Source: Pseudoxanthomonas suwonensis 11-1
GTDB taxonomy: Bacteria > Pseudomonadota > Gammaproteobacteria > Xanthomonadales > Xanthomonadaceae
Assembly: GCF_000185965.1 (NCBI RefSeq)
Contig: NC_014924.1
Coordinates: 310,001-374,000 of the forward strand
Direction: 5' to 3'
Length of the DNA stretch: 64,000 bases
Position numbers and translations under genes: made by a program. Within the stretch, counting starts at the first letter, position 1. The number at the start of each line of letters is the position of its first letter. The notes beneath the pieces are model-generated. The model was given only the letters and a program-made list of their open reading frames with translations, did not search any database and was not told where the DNA came from. Positions 51,108-61,337 of the stretch are shown here, one piece after another.

Positions 51108-52148
51108 ATGCCCTCCGACAGCCCCGGAACCGTAGGTAGCAGCCTCGCGCGCTTCGTCAGGCATACCTCGCTGATGCGGGGCCTGGGCTTCTTCGCCGCC
51201 GCCTTCGGCATCGCCTCCTCGCTGGTCGACCGGGGCGTCTCCGACTGGCTGCTGCTGGTGGTCGGCATCAATGCGGTGGCGTGGCCGCTGCTGGCCTGGC
51301 AGCTCAGCGAGACCTCGACCCAGCCGCTGCGCACCACCTACCGCCTGCTGCTGGTCGATACCGCCATCGCCGGATTCTGGTCCGCGGTCACCGGCTTCGA
51401 CCTGCTGCCCAGCGCCATGCTGATGGCGATGATGATGATGGACCGGCTGATCGCCGGCGGCTGGCGCCTGGCCCTGCGCGCGCTGGCGGCGATGCTGGCC
51501 GCGGCCCTGGTCGGCTGGAGCCTCGCCGGCTTCCCGTTCCATCCGCAGACCACGTTCCGCACCATGCTCTGGTGCATGCCGTTCTTCGTGCTTTATCCGC
51601 TGGCGATCGGCGCGGTGGCCTGGCACCTGACCGAGCGCGTGCGCGCGCGCAAGCGCGAGCTGGAGCAGGACTCGCGCGTCGACCCGCAGACCGGCCTGGC
51701 CTCCCGCCGGCAGTGGCAGGCCCAGGTGATCGCCGAGGTGCGCCGCTATCGCCGCCACGGCACCGTGGCCTCGCTGCTGATGCTCGACATCGACCACTTC
51801 AAGCGGATCAACGACGCCGAGGGCCACCTGGCCGGCGACGAAGTCATCCGCAAGGTCGCCAACTGCGTGCTGCAGGGCCTGCGCGGCGGCGATTCGGCCG
51901 GGCGCTTCGGCGGCGACGAATTCGGCGTGCTGCTGCCCGGCACCGCCCGCGAGGCCGCGCTGGACCTGGCCCGGCGCCTGGGCCAGGCGGTGCGCGACTG
52001 CGTGTTCGGCGCCGGCCAGCCGGTCACCCTGAGCATCGGCGTGGCCGAGATCGGCCCCGGCCTGGACGGTTTCGAGAGCTGGACCGGGGCGGCGGACGCG
52101 GCCCTGTACCGGGCCAAGATGGCCGGACGCGACTGCGTCCGCGAGTAG
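51108..52148 (+). CDS. Diguanylate cyclase with MASE2 membrane sensor domain
   Basis: This enzyme makes cyclic di-GMP from two GTP. The 346-residue protein has an N-terminal region with six to seven hydrophobic helices (residues of about 20-175; RGLGFFAAAFGIASSLVD, AWPLLAWQLSETSTQPLR, LLPSAMLMAMMMMDR) that matches the MASE2 sensor domain, a short charged linker (ERVRARKRELEQDSRVDPQT), and a GGDEF domain with an intact GGDEF active site. An RxxD inhibitory site (RGGD) sits five residues before GGDEF, so product inhibition is expected. Clp and YajQ in the same window are likely downstream effectors. Confidence 0.92.
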   Translation: MPSDSPGTVGSSLARFVRHTSLMRGLGFFAAAFGIASSLVDRGVSDWLLLVVGINAVAWPLLAWQLSETSTQPLRTTYRLLLVDTAIAGFWSAVTGFDLLPSAMLMAMMMMDRLIAGGWRLALRALAAMLAAALVGWSLAGFPFHPQTTFRTMLWCMPFFVLYPLAIGAVAWHLTERVRARKRELEQDSRVDPQTGLASRRQWQAQVIAEVRRYRRHGTVASLLMLDIDHFKRINDAEGHLAGDEVIRKVANCVLQGLRGGDSAGRFGGDEFGVLLPGTAREAALDLARRLGQAVRDCVFGAGQPVTLSIGVAEIGPGLDGFESWTGAADAALYRAKMAGRDCVRE

Positions 52149-52161
52149 GGCCTGCGGCGGC

Positions 52162-52893
52162 TCAGCCGCCTGCCGGACGGCAGCCCAGCGCGGCCAGCGG
52201 CCCATGCAGGGCCGGGACCTGCATCAGCCACGGCGCGGCCATGGTCAGCAGGCCCGCGCACAGCACCAGCAGGGCCAGCGAGGTGCGCAGCGCCGGGCGC
52301 TGCAGCCACCGGCCCATGCGCGCGCCGGTCCAGGTCAGCGGCAGCATCACCGGCAAGGTGCCGAGGCCGAACGCGGCCATGACCTGCGCGCCGCCGGCGG
52401 CACTGGCCTGCAGCCAGGCCACGGTCAGCAGGCCCAGGCTCAGGCCGCAGGGCATCCAGCCCCACAGCGTGCCCAGTGCCAGCCGCTTCCAGCTGCGGTC
52501 GGCAGGGATCAGGCGGCGGCGCAGCGGCTGCAGCCAGCGCCAGGCCTGGATCCCGGGCCTGGCCAGCAGGTCGAAGCGGCCGCCGCGGTCGAGCAGGCGC
52601 AGGGCGACCAGCACCAGGGCCATGCCCGCGGCCATGCGCAGGCCCACGCCCAGGGCCTCGATCCGCAACATCCGCAGCACGCCGCCGCCGAGCCCGCCGA
52701 CCACGGCGCCGGCCAGCACGTAGCCGAGGATGCGCCCGGCATTGGCCTGCCAGGCCACCGTGCGCGCCGGGCCGGCGGCCATGGCATGGAAACCGGTGGC
52801 GATGCCGCCGCACATCACCGCGCAGTGCAGGCCGCCGAGCAGGCCGGCGGTGAGCGCCGCCAGCAGGGTGGGCAGGTCGACCGCGAGAGTCAT
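52162..52893 (-). CDS. SafE/TauE-like (DsbD-type) membrane protein linked to cbb3 oxidase
   Basis: The product is 243 residues with about six membrane helices. The GGLHCAVMCGGIATG motif and the WGWMPCGLSLG motif hold paired cysteines placed as in the heavy-metal/DsbD-like transmembrane family (DsbD_2) that is often annotated as sulfite exporter TauE/SafE. Its position 10 bp after ccoS points to copper handling or assembly of the cbb3 oxidase, rather than sulfite export. Confidence 0.85.
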   Translation of the reverse strand: MTLAVDLPTLLAALTAGLLGGLHCAVMCGGIATGFHAMAAGPARTVAWQANAGRILGYVLAGAVVGGLGGGVLRMLRIEALGVGLRMAAGMALVLVALRLLDRGGRFDLLARPGIQAWRWLQPLRRRLIPADRSWKRLALGTLWGWMPCGLSLGLLTVAWLQASAAGGAQVMAAFGLGTLPVMLPLTWTGARMGRWLQRPALRTSLALLVLCAGLLTMAAPWLMQVPALHGPLAALGCRPAGG

Positions 52894-52903
52894 GGCGATG
52901 GAA

Positions 52904-53095
52904 TCATGGCGGCGGCGGGCCGCCCTCGCGAGGCTGCGTGCGCGGCGGGGCCGGGCGGTCGTCGTCCTCGAGGATGTCGAGGGCCGGCGTGTCTAGGTCG
53001 TCGAACTGGCCACGCTTGACCGCCCACACGAAGGCGGCGATGGCCACGCCCAGCAGCACCAGGCTGATCGGGATCAGCAGCAGCAGGATCCTCAT
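52904..53095 (-). CDS. ccoS: cbb3 oxidase maturation protein CcoS
   Basis: The product is 63 residues with one N-terminal membrane helix ([25 protein letters not shown]) and then the CcoS signature [19 protein letters not shown]. It is needed for cofactor insertion into cbb3 oxidase in Rhodobacter. It overlaps the ccoI stop by 4 nt. Confidence 0.93.
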   Translation of the reverse strand: MRILLLLIPISLVLLGVAIAAFVWAVKRGQFDDLDTPALDILEDDDRPAPPRTQPREGGPPPP

Positions 53096-55545
53096 GCGCG
53101 TGCCTCGCCGGACATTGGGGAACCGGCATTGTCGCCGCTGGCCGGCAGCGGTGCCTGCCGCGCCAGGCGCAAGGCGTTGAGGGTCACCAGCAGCGAGGAC
53201 AGGGCCATGCCCAGGGCGGCGATCCAGGGCGTAACCAGGCCCGCCGCCGCCAGCGGGATCGCCAGCACGTTGTAGGCCGCCGCCCAGGCCAGGTTCTGGC
53301 GGACGATGGCGCGGGTGCGACGAGCCACCGCGACCGCCGCGGGAATGCGCAGCAGGCCCTCGCCGGTGGTCACCAGGTCGGCGGCGCGGTGCGCCAGCGA
53401 GGCACCCTGGCCCATGGCGATGGATACGTCGGCGCCGGCCAGCACCGGAGCGTCGTTGAGGCCGTCGCCGATCATGGCCACGATCCGGCCATCGGCCTGC
53501 AGGCGGCGGACCAGGGCCAGCTTGTCCTCGGGCGACTGCCGCGCATGGCGCTGGTCCAGGCCGAGGCCAACAGCCAGCCGCGCGACCGCGGCCTCGCCGT
53601 CGCCGCTGGCCAGGTGCAGGCGCAGGCCCTGCGCACGCAGCGCGGCCAGCGCCTGCGCCGCATCCGGGCGCGCGCGCTCTTCCAGCACGAAGCGTGCGGC
53701 GGCGACAACGCCGTCGCCCAGCCACAGGGCGCCGTCATCCTCGCGGCCGGCGGCGAAGTCGGCGCGACCCAGATGCCAGCTGCGCCCGCCGACCACGCCC
53801 TGCACGCCGCGTCCGGGCACGGCCTCCACGGAGCCGGCGACCAGGGATGAAGCGGCGGCAGCGAACGCGGCGGCAAGCGGGTGGCCGGTGTCGCGTTCCA
53901 GCGCCGCGGCGATGGCGAGCACCTCGTCGCGCTCCAGGCCGGCGGCCAGCACCTCGACCGAAGCCAGCACGGGCCGGCCGTCGCTGAGGGTGCCGGTCTT
54001 GTCGAACACCATGTCGGTGGCGCGGGCGAGGGTGTCGACCGCGTCCGGGCGCATCGCCAGCAGGCCGGTGCGCGCCAGCGCGCCGTGCGCGGCGGCCAGC
54101 GCGGTGGGCACGGCCAGCGACAGCGCGCAGGGGCAGCTGATCACCAGCAGGGCCAGGGTGACCTCGAGCGCGCGTCCGGGCTGCCAGTGCCACCAGCCGG
54201 CGAACACCAGCGCCGCCACCGGCAGCAGGGTCATCACGAAGCGGCTGCCGACGCGGTCGGCGAGGCGCGCCAGGGCGGGACGATGGGCCTGCGCCTGTTC
54301 CACCAGCCGCGCCAGCTGCGAAAGCCGGGTAGCGGTGCCGGTGCAGGTGACCCGCAGCCGCGCCGGGCGCTCGCGGCACACGGTGCCGGCGTAGACGGTG
54401 TCGCCGGGCACGTGGCGTACCGGTGCGGACTCGCCGGTCAGCAGCGCCTCCTCGAACCAGGCCTCGTCCCCCAGCAGCACGCCATCGGCGGGGACCGCCT
54501 CGCCTGCGGCCACGCAGGCCACGTCGCCCGGTGCCAGCAGCGACAGCGGCACGGTCTCGCGGCGCCCATCGCCAAGCTCGCGGGTGGCGAAGGCCGGGCG
54601 CGCGCGCGCCAGCGCATCGACCTGGGCCGAGGCCACGCTGCGTGCGCGCTGCTCGAGCATGCGCGCGGCGAGCAGCAGGAACACGAACATCACCGCCGCG
54701 TCGTACCAGACATGCGGGCCGCCGCGGATGGTCTCGACCAGGCTGGCGAAGTAGGCCAGCAGGGTCGAGCTGGCGATCAGGAAATCCATCCCCAGGCGGC
54801 GTTCGCGCAGTTCGCGGGCGGCGCCGGCCAGGAACGGCCAGCCGGAATAGAACACCACCGGCGCGCACAGCAGGAAGGTCAGCCAGCGGAAGAAGTCGCG
54901 GGTAGCCTCCGGCATGGTGCTGTCGAAGTCCAGGTACAGCGCCTCGGCCATCATCATGGCCTGGAACATGCCGAGCCCGGCGATGCCCAGGCGCAGCAGC
55001 CAGCGCCGGCGTTCGCGCGTGCGTTCCCGCTCCAGCGCCTCGCTGCCGGCCAGGTAGGGCCGGTAGCCGAGCATGGCCAGGCGCCGCAGCGGCACCGACA
55101 AAGCAGTACGCGAAGGGTCCCAGGTGATGCGGATGCGACCGGTCACGGCATTGGCGCTGCAGTCGACCACGCCCGGCTCGCGCGCAAGCGCGCGGTCGAT
55201 CAGCCAGGCGCAGGCGGCGCAGCGCATGCCGTCGGTGAGCAGGGTGATCTCGCGGCCGCCCTCGATCGCGCGGCTGTGTTCGGCCTGGACGTCGGCGCGG
55301 TCCCACACCGCCAGGTCGGGCAGTTCCTCGCCGACCTTGCCGGCGGCGGCGCTGCGCAGGCGGTAATAGCCGTCCAGGTCGGCCTGGGCGATCCATTCGG
55401 CCGCCGCGGCACAGCCCTGGCAGCAGAAGGAACGCGCCTGGCCGTCGAGTTCGACCACGCGGGCGTTGGCCGGCAGGGCCTCGCCGCAGTGGTGGCAGTG
55501 GCCCGCCGCGAATGCGGTGGCCGGCATGGCCAGGGCGGCCGCCAT
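53092..55545 (-). CDS. ccoI: Copper-transporting P1B-type ATPase for cbb3 assembly
   Basis: CcoI (FixI) delivers copper for the CuB centre of CcoN. The 817-residue protein has an N-terminal metal-binding region ([10 protein letters not shown] and [10 protein letters not shown]), an HMA domain ([12 protein letters not shown]), the CPC transport motif ([11 protein letters not shown]), and the phosphorylation site DKTGTLSDG, with [10 protein letters not shown] near the C-terminus. It overlaps ccoS by 4 nt and follows ccoH after 5 nt. The first Met (55545) is not strongly supported; 55527 is an alternative. Confidence 0.95.
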   Translation of the reverse strand: MAAALAMPATAFAAGHCHHCGEALPANARVVELDGQARSFCCQGCAAAAEWIAQADLDGYYRLRSAAAGKVGEELPDLAVWDRADVQAEHSRAIEGGREITLLTDGMRCAACAWLIDRALAREPGVVDCSANAVTGRIRITWDPSRTALSVPLRRLAMLGYRPYLAGSEALERERTRERRRWLLRLGIAGLGMFQAMMMAEALYLDFDSTMPEATRDFFRWLTFLLCAPVVFYSGWPFLAGAARELRERRLGMDFLIASSTLLAYFASLVETIRGGPHVWYDAAVMFVFLLLAARMLEQRARSVASAQVDALARARPAFATRELGDGRRETVPLSLLAPGDVACVAAGEAVPADGVLLGDEAWFEEALLTGESAPVRHVPGDTVYAGTVCRERPARLRVTCTGTATRLSQLARLVEQAQAHRPALARLADRVGSRFVMTLLPVAALVFAGWWHWQPGRALEVTLALLVISCPCALSLAVPTALAAAHGALARTGLLAMRPDAVDTLARATDMVFDKTGTLSDGRPVLASVEVLAAGLERDEVLAIAAALERDTGHPLAAAFAAAASSLVAGSVEAVPGRGVQGVVGGRSWHLGRADFAAGREDDGALWLGDGVVAAARFVLEERARPDAAQALAALRAQGLRLHLASGDGEAAVARLAVGLGLDQRHARQSPEDKLALVRRLQADGRIVAMIGDGLNDAPVLAGADVSIAMGQGASLAHRAADLVTTGEGLLRIPAAVAVARRTRAIVRQNLAWAAAYNVLAIPLAAAGLVTPWIAALGMALSSLLVTLNALRLARQAPLPASGDNAGSPMSGEARA

Positions 55546-55550
55546 CGCGC

Positions 55551-56069
55551 TCAGCCTTCGCCGCCGCCCAGCGCCGGCGCCAACCGCGTGGCGTGCTGTT
55601 CCCTGGGCAGGCGGCCCTGCAGGCGCCAGCTGCCATCGGCCGGTCGCAGGTGCGCGACCCAGTCGTGGCGGGCGTCCACGCCCTGTGCGGCGCGCCAGCC
55701 GGGGCCGTGCGGCTGCAGTTCGAGCTGCAGGTCCTCGGCCTGGCGGGTCGGGTGTTCCAGGCGCAGCTGCAGCGGCGCCTTCGCATCGAACCTGCCGGTC
55801 GCAGGCAGCACCTCGACGATGCCGTCCTCCACCCGCAGCACCGCGCTCAGGCCGAGCTTCCTGGCCTGCGCGTCGGGGCCGAGGTCGGCGGTCTGGATCT
55901 GCGAGACGCGGCGCACCGGATCGCTGACCACGTCGGCGCCGCCGGAGCGCACCGCGGTCACCACCAGGCCCACGCCGGCGACGATCGACAGCAGCGGCAG
56001 GCCGACGACCAGCCACATCACCGGGTTGCGCCAGGGCGAGGGATGCTTGTTGGCGTTGGAGTCGTTCAT
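55551..56069 (-). CDS. ccoH: FixH/CcoH family cbb3 assembly protein
   Basis: The product is 172 residues with a single membrane helix (PVMWLVVGLPLLSIVAGVGLV split by the boundary near residue 35), then a periplasmic beta-rich domain with the FixH features LEHPTRQAEDLQLELQPHG and ARHDWVAHLRP. It overlaps ccoG by 4 nt. FixH-type proteins stabilise the oxidase during assembly. Confidence 0.88.
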   Translation of the reverse strand: MNDSNANKHPSPWRNPVMWLVVGLPLLSIVAGVGLVVTAVRSGGADVVSDPVRRVSQIQTADLGPDAQARKLGLSAVLRVEDGIVEVLPATGRFDAKAPLQLRLEHPTRQAEDLQLELQPHGPGWRAAQGVDARHDWVAHLRPADGSWRLQGRLPREQHATRLAPALGGGEG

Positions 56070-57625
56070 TGCACCGGTCCGAAGAAACTGCTGTCGATGA
56101 TGCGCTTTTCGCTGCCGTCCGCGCTCTCGACCACGAACCGGAGGTCATGGCGGCCGGCAGGCAGGTCTTCGCCGGCGACCACGCTGACCGCCACCGGCAC
56201 CACCTGCTCCGGTCCGGCGGTGACTTCGCCCGCGCCGGACAGCTGCAGCGGTGCCGTGCTTTCCAGGGTGATGCGGTAGCGCTGCTCCTGCTGGCTCTTG
56301 TTGACCACCTTGAGCGTGTAGTCGTTGGCGATGCTGCCGTCGCCGGACTGGCGGTACAGCGCGTTGCGGTCGCGCAGCACTTCCACGATCAGCTCGCTGC
56401 GGTTGCCCACGCCCCAGGCCCAGGCCGCGCACAGTCCCAGCAGCACCAGGCCGTAGATGAAGATGCGCGGGCGCAGCACGCGGCTGGGCTTGCCGTCGAT
56501 GCCGTTCTGGGTGGCATAGCGGATCAGCCCGCGCGGGTAGCCCATCTTGCCCATGACCTCGTCGCAGGCGTCGATGCAGGCGCCGCAGGCGATGCACTCG
56601 TACTGCAGGCCGTTGCGGATGTCGATGCCGGTCGGACAGACCTGCACGCAGATCGTGCAGTCGATGCAGTCGCCCAGTTCCTCGGGCGCGAACTTCGGCA
56701 GCGGTGCCGGCTTCTCGCCGGCTCCGGCCAGGGTGATCGTGCCGCGCGCCTGGGCGCGGTTGTCGGCTGCGGTCGGATGCGCGCTCGCGCGGAACACGTA
56801 GTCGTACGCGGTGCGCGGGTCGAGCAGGCCGCGGGCGCGCTCGAGCACGCTGCCGAGGCCACGCTTGCGCGGACCGCGTGGCTCGCCGCGCATCGGGTCG
56901 TAGGCGATCAGCAGGGTGTTGCGGTCGAACATCGCGCTCTGGAAGCGCGCGTACGGGCACATGTACTTGCACACCTGCTCGCGCAGGAAGCCGGCGTTGC
57001 CCCAGGTGGCCAGGGCGTAGAAGAACACCCAGAAGGCCTCCCAGCCGCCCAGTTCGAACGGCACCAGGCGCGAGCCGAGGTCCTTGATCGGGGTGAAGAA
57101 GCCGACGAAGGTGAAGCCGGTCCACAGCGCGAACGCCAGCCACAGGAAGTGCTTGGCGCCCTTGCGCAGGATCTTCTCGCGGTTCCACGGACCGGCGTCC
57201 AGCTTCATGCGCTTGCCGCGGTCGCCCTCGGTCCAGCGCTCCATCCACAGGAACACTTCCGTCCACACCGTCTGCGGGCAGGCGTAGCCGCACCACAGGC
57301 GGCCGGCCAGGGCGGTGAAGAAGAACAGGGCAAACGCGGCGATGATCAGCAGCACCGCCAGGAACAGGAAATCCTGCGGCCAGAACGCCAGGCCGAACAC
57401 GTAGAACTTGCGCGCCGGCAGGTCGAACAGCACCGCCTGGCGGCCGTCCCACTGCAGCCACGGGAACACGTAGAACATGCCCAGCAGCCACACCACCGCG
57501 GCCACGCGCAGGCGGTTGAAGCGGCCGGAAACGTCGCGCGGGTAGACCTTGCGCTCGCTGACGTAGAAGGAGTTGCCCTGGTCGTCGACCACGTCCAGGG
57601 GGATGCGCTTGCTCACGGCGTCCAC
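56066..57625 (-). CDS. ccoG: Cytochrome c oxidase accessory protein CcoG (FixG/RdxA)
   Basis: CcoG is a cupric reductase needed for copper delivery to cbb3 oxidase. The 519-residue protein has a GTG start, five or so membrane helices, CGYACPQTVW, two [4Fe-4S] ferredoxin motifs (CIDCTICVQVCP and CIACGACIDACDEVMG), and a C-terminal beta-sandwich (IgG-like FixG domain). An approximately 45-residue extra loop before the first iron-sulfur motif makes it a little longer than usual. Confidence 0.95.
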   Translation of the reverse strand: MDAVSKRIPLDVVDDQGNSFYVSERKVYPRDVSGRFNRLRVAAVVWLLGMFYVFPWLQWDGRQAVLFDLPARKFYVFGLAFWPQDFLFLAVLLIIAAFALFFFTALAGRLWCGYACPQTVWTEVFLWMERWTEGDRGKRMKLDAGPWNREKILRKGAKHFLWLAFALWTGFTFVGFFTPIKDLGSRLVPFELGGWEAFWVFFYALATWGNAGFLREQVCKYMCPYARFQSAMFDRNTLLIAYDPMRGEPRGPRKRGLGSVLERARGLLDPRTAYDYVFRASAHPTAADNRAQARGTITLAGAGEKPAPLPKFAPEELGDCIDCTICVQVCPTGIDIRNGLQYECIACGACIDACDEVMGKMGYPRGLIRYATQNGIDGKPSRVLRPRIFIYGLVLLGLCAAWAWGVGNRSELIVEVLRDRNALYRQSGDGSIANDYTLKVVNKSQQEQRYRITLESTAPLQLSGAGEVTAGPEQVVPVAVSVVAGEDLPAGRHDLRFVVESADGSEKRIIDSSFFGPVQ

Positions 57626-57800
57626 CGTGCGCCAGCGACGCGGAGATTGGGGGAAGGGATGCGGTTATGGGCGTTCATGGCGTCTGCTTCGCCGGCAGTG
57701 CGGCGTGGCGTGCGGGGAATTCCACCGCGTATCCCAGTATCCGCATCCAGCGCGCGCGCGATAGCGACAGATTGTCCCAGGGCCGCGCGCCGGAGCACGC

Positions 57801-58097
57801 TTATTCAGGCGGAAGCGCGCGGTTGAAGCGGCTGGAGGGACGCAGCAGGATCCAGGTGAAAAAACTGGACGAGGCGGTCGCGAGCCAGAAAACGAAGAAC
57901 CCCAGCGTGTAGCCGAGCTCGCGTGTCATCGGCAGGCCGGGGAAGGTCATGTCGCGCAGGACCAGCGGGTCGACGAAGGCGAAGAACACCATCGTCGACA
58001 CGCCGGCCGCGAAGAAGCTGGGCCAGGCTATGGCCCCCACCCGCTGTGCCAGCGGGCGGGGAGGGTGGTCAAGGCGTGGCTCGCTGAAGTCGGTCAC
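57801..58097 (-). CDS. Small two-helix membrane protein in the cco locus
   Basis: The product is 98 residues, starting at a GTG that overlaps the ccoP stop (GTGA). Two hydrophobic helices (about 25-45 and 62-85) flank a loop with FVDPLVLRDMTFPGLPM. I do not recognise the family. Translational coupling to ccoP implies a role in biogenesis or stability of the oxidase; similar small genes occur here in related genomes as far as I recall. Confidence 0.65.
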   Translation of the reverse strand: MTDFSEPRLDHPPRPLAQRVGAIAWPSFFAAGVSTMVFFAFVDPLVLRDMTFPGLPMTRELGYTLGFFVFWLATASSSFFTWILLRPSSRFNRALPPE

Positions 58098-59032
58098 TGT
58101 TGTGCCGTCGGTTCCCCGGACTGGGCCCGATTATGCGACAGCGACCAGACGTAGGCACCAGCCAGGCGGGCACGCGTCTCGCCGAGCAGTTCCCGGTGCG
58201 CCGGCATGCTGCCGTGGCGGCCTTCCGTGATGGTCTTGCGCAGGCTCTCGCGGCTGCTGCCGTACAACCAGTAGTTGTCGGTCAGGTCCGGGGCGCCCAG
58301 GTCCTGGTTGCCCTTGCCGTCGATGCCGTGGCAGGCCACGCACACGCCCTCGTAGAGCTTCTTGCCCTGGGCGGCCATGAAGTTGTTCTGCATGGCGGCC
58401 GGATCGGACAGGGTGCGCACGTAGGCGATGGTGTAGTCCACCGCTTCCGGGCCACCCATGCCGGTCAGCACGGTGCCCCACTCCGGCATGATGCCCTCGC
58501 GGCCATCGAGGATCGTGGTGAGGACCTGCTCCGGCTGCCCGCCCCAGTGCCAGATGTCGTCGGTCAGGTTCGGGTAGCCGACCGCGCCCTGGCCCGAGGA
58601 ACCGTGGCAGGTGGCGCAGGTGTTGCTGAAGATCGAGCGGCCCAGGGCCACCGCCTTCGGGTCCTTCGCCAGCTCGTCGATGGACCTGCCCGCATACGGC
58701 TTGAAGGTCTGCTCGAGGCGCGCGTCCTGCACCGCCTTCTCCTCGGCGTGCTCCTTCTGCGAGGTCCAGCCGCTGTAGCCGGGGATGCTGCCCAGGCCAC
58801 CGAACCAGATGATGTAGCCGATGGCGAACACGATGGTCAGGTAGAACAGGTTGATCCACCAGCGCGGCAGCGGCTTGTTGTACTCGGTGATGTCGCCATC
58901 CCAGGTATGCAGCGTGTCCTCGGGCTTCGGATCGCCCGGGCGCCGGCGCGAGGTCCACCACAGCAACCACACGTAGCCGACGATGTTCAGCGCGACCAGG
59001 GCGATGACGTACCACGTCCATCCCATGCTCAT
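58094..59032 (-). CDS. ccoP: cbb3-type cytochrome c oxidase subunit III (CcoP)
   Basis: CcoP is a membrane-anchored dihaem cytochrome c. The 312-residue protein has an N-terminal helix pair (about 5-27 and 55-77; WTWYVIALVALNIVGYVWLL, INLFYLTIVFAIGYIIWFG) and two CxxCH haem sites, CATCHG and CVACHG, each with a distal Met (GIMPEWG, SMPAHR). The ATG at 59032 gives a 4-nt overlap with ccoQ. Confidence 0.96.
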   Translation of the reverse strand: MSMGWTWYVIALVALNIVGYVWLLWWTSRRRPGDPKPEDTLHTWDGDITEYNKPLPRWWINLFYLTIVFAIGYIIWFGGLGSIPGYSGWTSQKEHAEEKAVQDARLEQTFKPYAGRSIDELAKDPKAVALGRSIFSNTCATCHGSSGQGAVGYPNLTDDIWHWGGQPEQVLTTILDGREGIMPEWGTVLTGMGGPEAVDYTIAYVRTLSDPAAMQNNFMAAQGKKLYEGVCVACHGIDGKGNQDLGAPDLTDNYWLYGSSRESLRKTITEGRHGSMPAHRELLGETRARLAGAYVWSLSHNRAQSGEPTAQQ

Positions 59033-59187
59033 GCGCGGTTCCCCCTGATGTTGCCCTTGTGCGAGTCCTCTTCCAGCGGCAGGTTCGCCGCCTCCTCGAA
59101 CTCGGTCCTGCGTGCCGGGCTCCAGGCCCAGATCCAGCCGCCGATGAACAGCACCAGCAGCAGCGCGGTGACGATTCCGGAAATCAC
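59029..59187 (-). CDS. ccoQ: cbb3 oxidase subunit CcoQ
   Basis: The product is 52 residues with one helix ([20 protein letters not shown]) and a charged tail ([16 protein letters not shown]) typical of CcoQ. GTG start with GGGAGG upstream. It overlaps ccoO by 4 nt on one side and ccoP by 4 nt on the other. CcoQ stabilises the oxidase core. Confidence 0.92.
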   Translation of the reverse strand: MISGIVTALLLVLFIGGWIWAWSPARRTEFEEAANLPLEEDSHKGNIRGNRA

Positions 59188-59813
59188 GGCTGGCCTCCCT
59201 TCGGTGCGTGGCGTCCAAGTCCCTGCAGGTAGGCGACCACCGCCTCGAGCTCGGTCTTGCCCTCGAGCTCGGCCGGGGCCTGCTCGATCTGCTCGTCGGT
59301 GTAGGGGTCGCCCAGCGCCTTGAGCGCGCGCATGCGGCCGGCCACGGATGCGCCGTCGACCTTGGCCTCGGCCAGCCACGGGAACGCCGGCATGTTCGAC
59401 TCCGGCACCACGTCGCGCGGGTTGATCAGGTGCACGCGGTGCCAGTCGTCGGAGTAGCGGCCGCCGACGCGGGCCAGGTCCGGGCCGGTGCGCTTGGAGC
59501 CCCACTGGAACGGACGGTCGTAGACCGACTCGCCGGCCAGCGAGTAGTGGCCGTAGCGCTCGGATTCGAAGCGCAGGGTGCGGACCATCTGCGAGTGGCA
59601 GTTGTAGCAGCCTTCGCGGACGTAGACGTCGCGGCCGGCCAGCTCGAGCGCCGGGTAGGGCTCGACGCCTTCCAGCGGCTCGATCGCCTCGGCCTGGAAC
59701 ATCAGCGGCACGATCTCGGCGAGGCCGCCGAAGGAGACGGCCACCGCGATCAGGGCGGCCATCAGGCCGACGTTCTTCTCGACTTTTGCGTGCGGGTTCT
59801 GGTTGTCGCTCAT
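59184..59813 (-). CDS. ccoO: cbb3-type oxidase subunit II (CcoO)
   Basis: CcoO is a monohaem cytochrome c with one N-terminal membrane helix ([20 protein letters not shown]). The haem site is GCYNCHSQ and the distal Met is in [10 protein letters not shown]. The product has 209 residues. It starts 16 bp after ccoN and overlaps ccoQ by 4 nt. Confidence 0.97.
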   Translation of the reverse strand: MSDNQNPHAKVEKNVGLMAALIAVAVSFGGLAEIVPLMFQAEAIEPLEGVEPYPALELAGRDVYVREGCYNCHSQMVRTLRFESERYGHYSLAGESVYDRPFQWGSKRTGPDLARVGGRYSDDWHRVHLINPRDVVPESNMPAFPWLAEAKVDGASVAGRMRALKALGDPYTDEQIEQAPAELEGKTELEAVVAYLQGLGRHAPKGGQP

Positions 59814-59828
59814 GGTTGTCCTTCCTCC

Positions 59829-61268
59829 TCAGGCGCGCGCATCGGAGGCCGCGACGGGCAGCACCGGCTGGGGAGCGATCGCCGGGGCGGAGCGCCAGGT
59901 GCGCAGCACGTTCCAGGCCATCACGCACATGCCGGACAGCACCAGCAGGCCGCCGCCCAGGCGGATCAGGTAGTAGGGGTAGGTCGCGTGCAGCGCCTCG
60001 ACGAAGCTGTAGGTCAGCGTGCCGTCGGGGTTGGTGGCGCGCCACATCAGGCCCTGCATGACGCCGGCGATCCACATCGAGGCGATGTACAGGACCACGC
60101 CGCCGGTGTGCAGCCAGAAGTGCAGGTCGATGGCCTTGACCGAGTACATCTGCTCGCGGCCCAGCATCTTCGGCATCAGCGCGTAGATCGAGCCGATCGA
60201 GATCATCGCGACCCAGCCCAGGGCGCCGGCGTGCACGTGGCCGACGGTCCAGTCGGTGTAGTGCGACAGCGAGTTCACCGTCTTGATCGACATCATCGGC
60301 CCCTCGAAGGTGGCGATCATGTAGAACGAGATGGCGACGATCAGGAACTTCAGGATCGGGTCGGTGCGCAGCTTGTACCAGACGCCGGAGAGGGTCATGA
60401 CGCCGTTGATCGCGCCACCCCAGGACGGGGCCAGCAGGATCAGCGAGAACACCATGCCCAGCGACTGCGCCCAGTCGGGCAGCGCGGTGTACTGCAGGTG
60501 GTGCGGGCCGGCCCACATGTACACGGCGATCAGCGCCCAGAAGTGCACGATCGACAGGCGGTAGGAGTAGACCGGGCGGCCGGCCTGCTTGGGAACGTAG
60601 TAGTACATCATTCCCAGGAAGCCGGCGGTCAGGAAGAAGCCCACCGCGTTGTGGCCGTACCACCACTGCACCATCGCGTCGACCGCGCCGCTGTACACCG
60701 GGTAGGAGTGCAGGGCGCTGGTGGGGATGGCGATGTTGTTGACGATGTGCAGCAGGGCCACGGCGATGATGAAGCTGGCGTAGAACCAGTTCGCCACGTA
60801 GATGTGCTTGACCCGGCGGATGGCAATCGTGCCGATGAAAAGCACCGCGTAGGCCACCCAGACCACGGCGACCAGGATGTCGATCGGCCAGATCAGCTCG
60901 GCGTATTCCTTGCCCTGGGTCAGGCCCAGCGGCAGGCTCACGGCCGCCAGCACGATCACCAGCTGCCAGCCCCAGAACACGAAGGCCGCCAGCTTGTCGG
61001 AGATCAGGCGCACGTGGCAGGTGCGCTGGACCACGTGCAGGCTGGTGGCCATCAGCGCGCAGCCGCCGAAGGCGAAGATGACCGCGTTGGTGTGCAGCGG
61101 ACGCAGGCGCCCGTAGCTCAGCCACGGCAGGTCGAAGTTGAGGACCGGCCAGTACAGCTGGGCGGCGATCAGTACGCCCACGGCCATGCCCACGATGCCC
61201 CAGACCACGGTCATGACCGCGAACTGGCGCACTACCTTGTCGTTATATGTCCCCTGGACGGTTGACAC
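59829..61268 (-). CDS. ccoN: cbb3-type oxidase subunit I (CcoN)
   Basis: CcoN is the catalytic subunit holding haem b and the haem b3-CuB site. The 479-residue protein has about twelve membrane helices, with conserved His in [29 protein letters not shown] (CuB His and the cross-linked Tyr region), [15 protein letters not shown] (two His), and [11 protein letters not shown]. It starts at GTG 61268 with GGAGGA 7 nt upstream. A consensus FNR box sits about 62 bp upstream of the start codon, so low-oxygen induction is expected. Confidence 0.97.
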   Translation of the reverse strand: MSTVQGTYNDKVVRQFAVMTVVWGIVGMAVGVLIAAQLYWPVLNFDLPWLSYGRLRPLHTNAVIFAFGGCALMATSLHVVQRTCHVRLISDKLAAFVFWGWQLVIVLAAVSLPLGLTQGKEYAELIWPIDILVAVVWVAYAVLFIGTIAIRRVKHIYVANWFYASFIIAVALLHIVNNIAIPTSALHSYPVYSGAVDAMVQWWYGHNAVGFFLTAGFLGMMYYYVPKQAGRPVYSYRLSIVHFWALIAVYMWAGPHHLQYTALPDWAQSLGMVFSLILLAPSWGGAINGVMTLSGVWYKLRTDPILKFLIVAISFYMIATFEGPMMSIKTVNSLSHYTDWTVGHVHAGALGWVAMISIGSIYALMPKMLGREQMYSVKAIDLHFWLHTGGVVLYIASMWIAGVMQGLMWRATNPDGTLTYSFVEALHATYPYYLIRLGGGLLVLSGMCVMAWNVLRTWRSAPAIAPQPVLPVAASDARA

Positions 61269-61323
61269 GTTCCAATCCTCCTATGGATGGCGGGCATCAT
61301 CGGCAGCAAGCGCAAGCGGGGCA

Positions 61324-61337
61324 TTGATCAGGATCAA
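61324..61337. promoter_or_regulatory. FNR/Anr box upstream of ccoN
   Basis: TTGATCAGGATCAA matches the consensus TTGATNNNNATCAA exactly. It is centred at 61330.5, about 62 bp before the ccoN start codon; a transcription start near 61289 would put the box at the canonical -41.5. The divergent pat-type gene may also be affected. No FNR gene is in the window. Confidence 0.85.
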
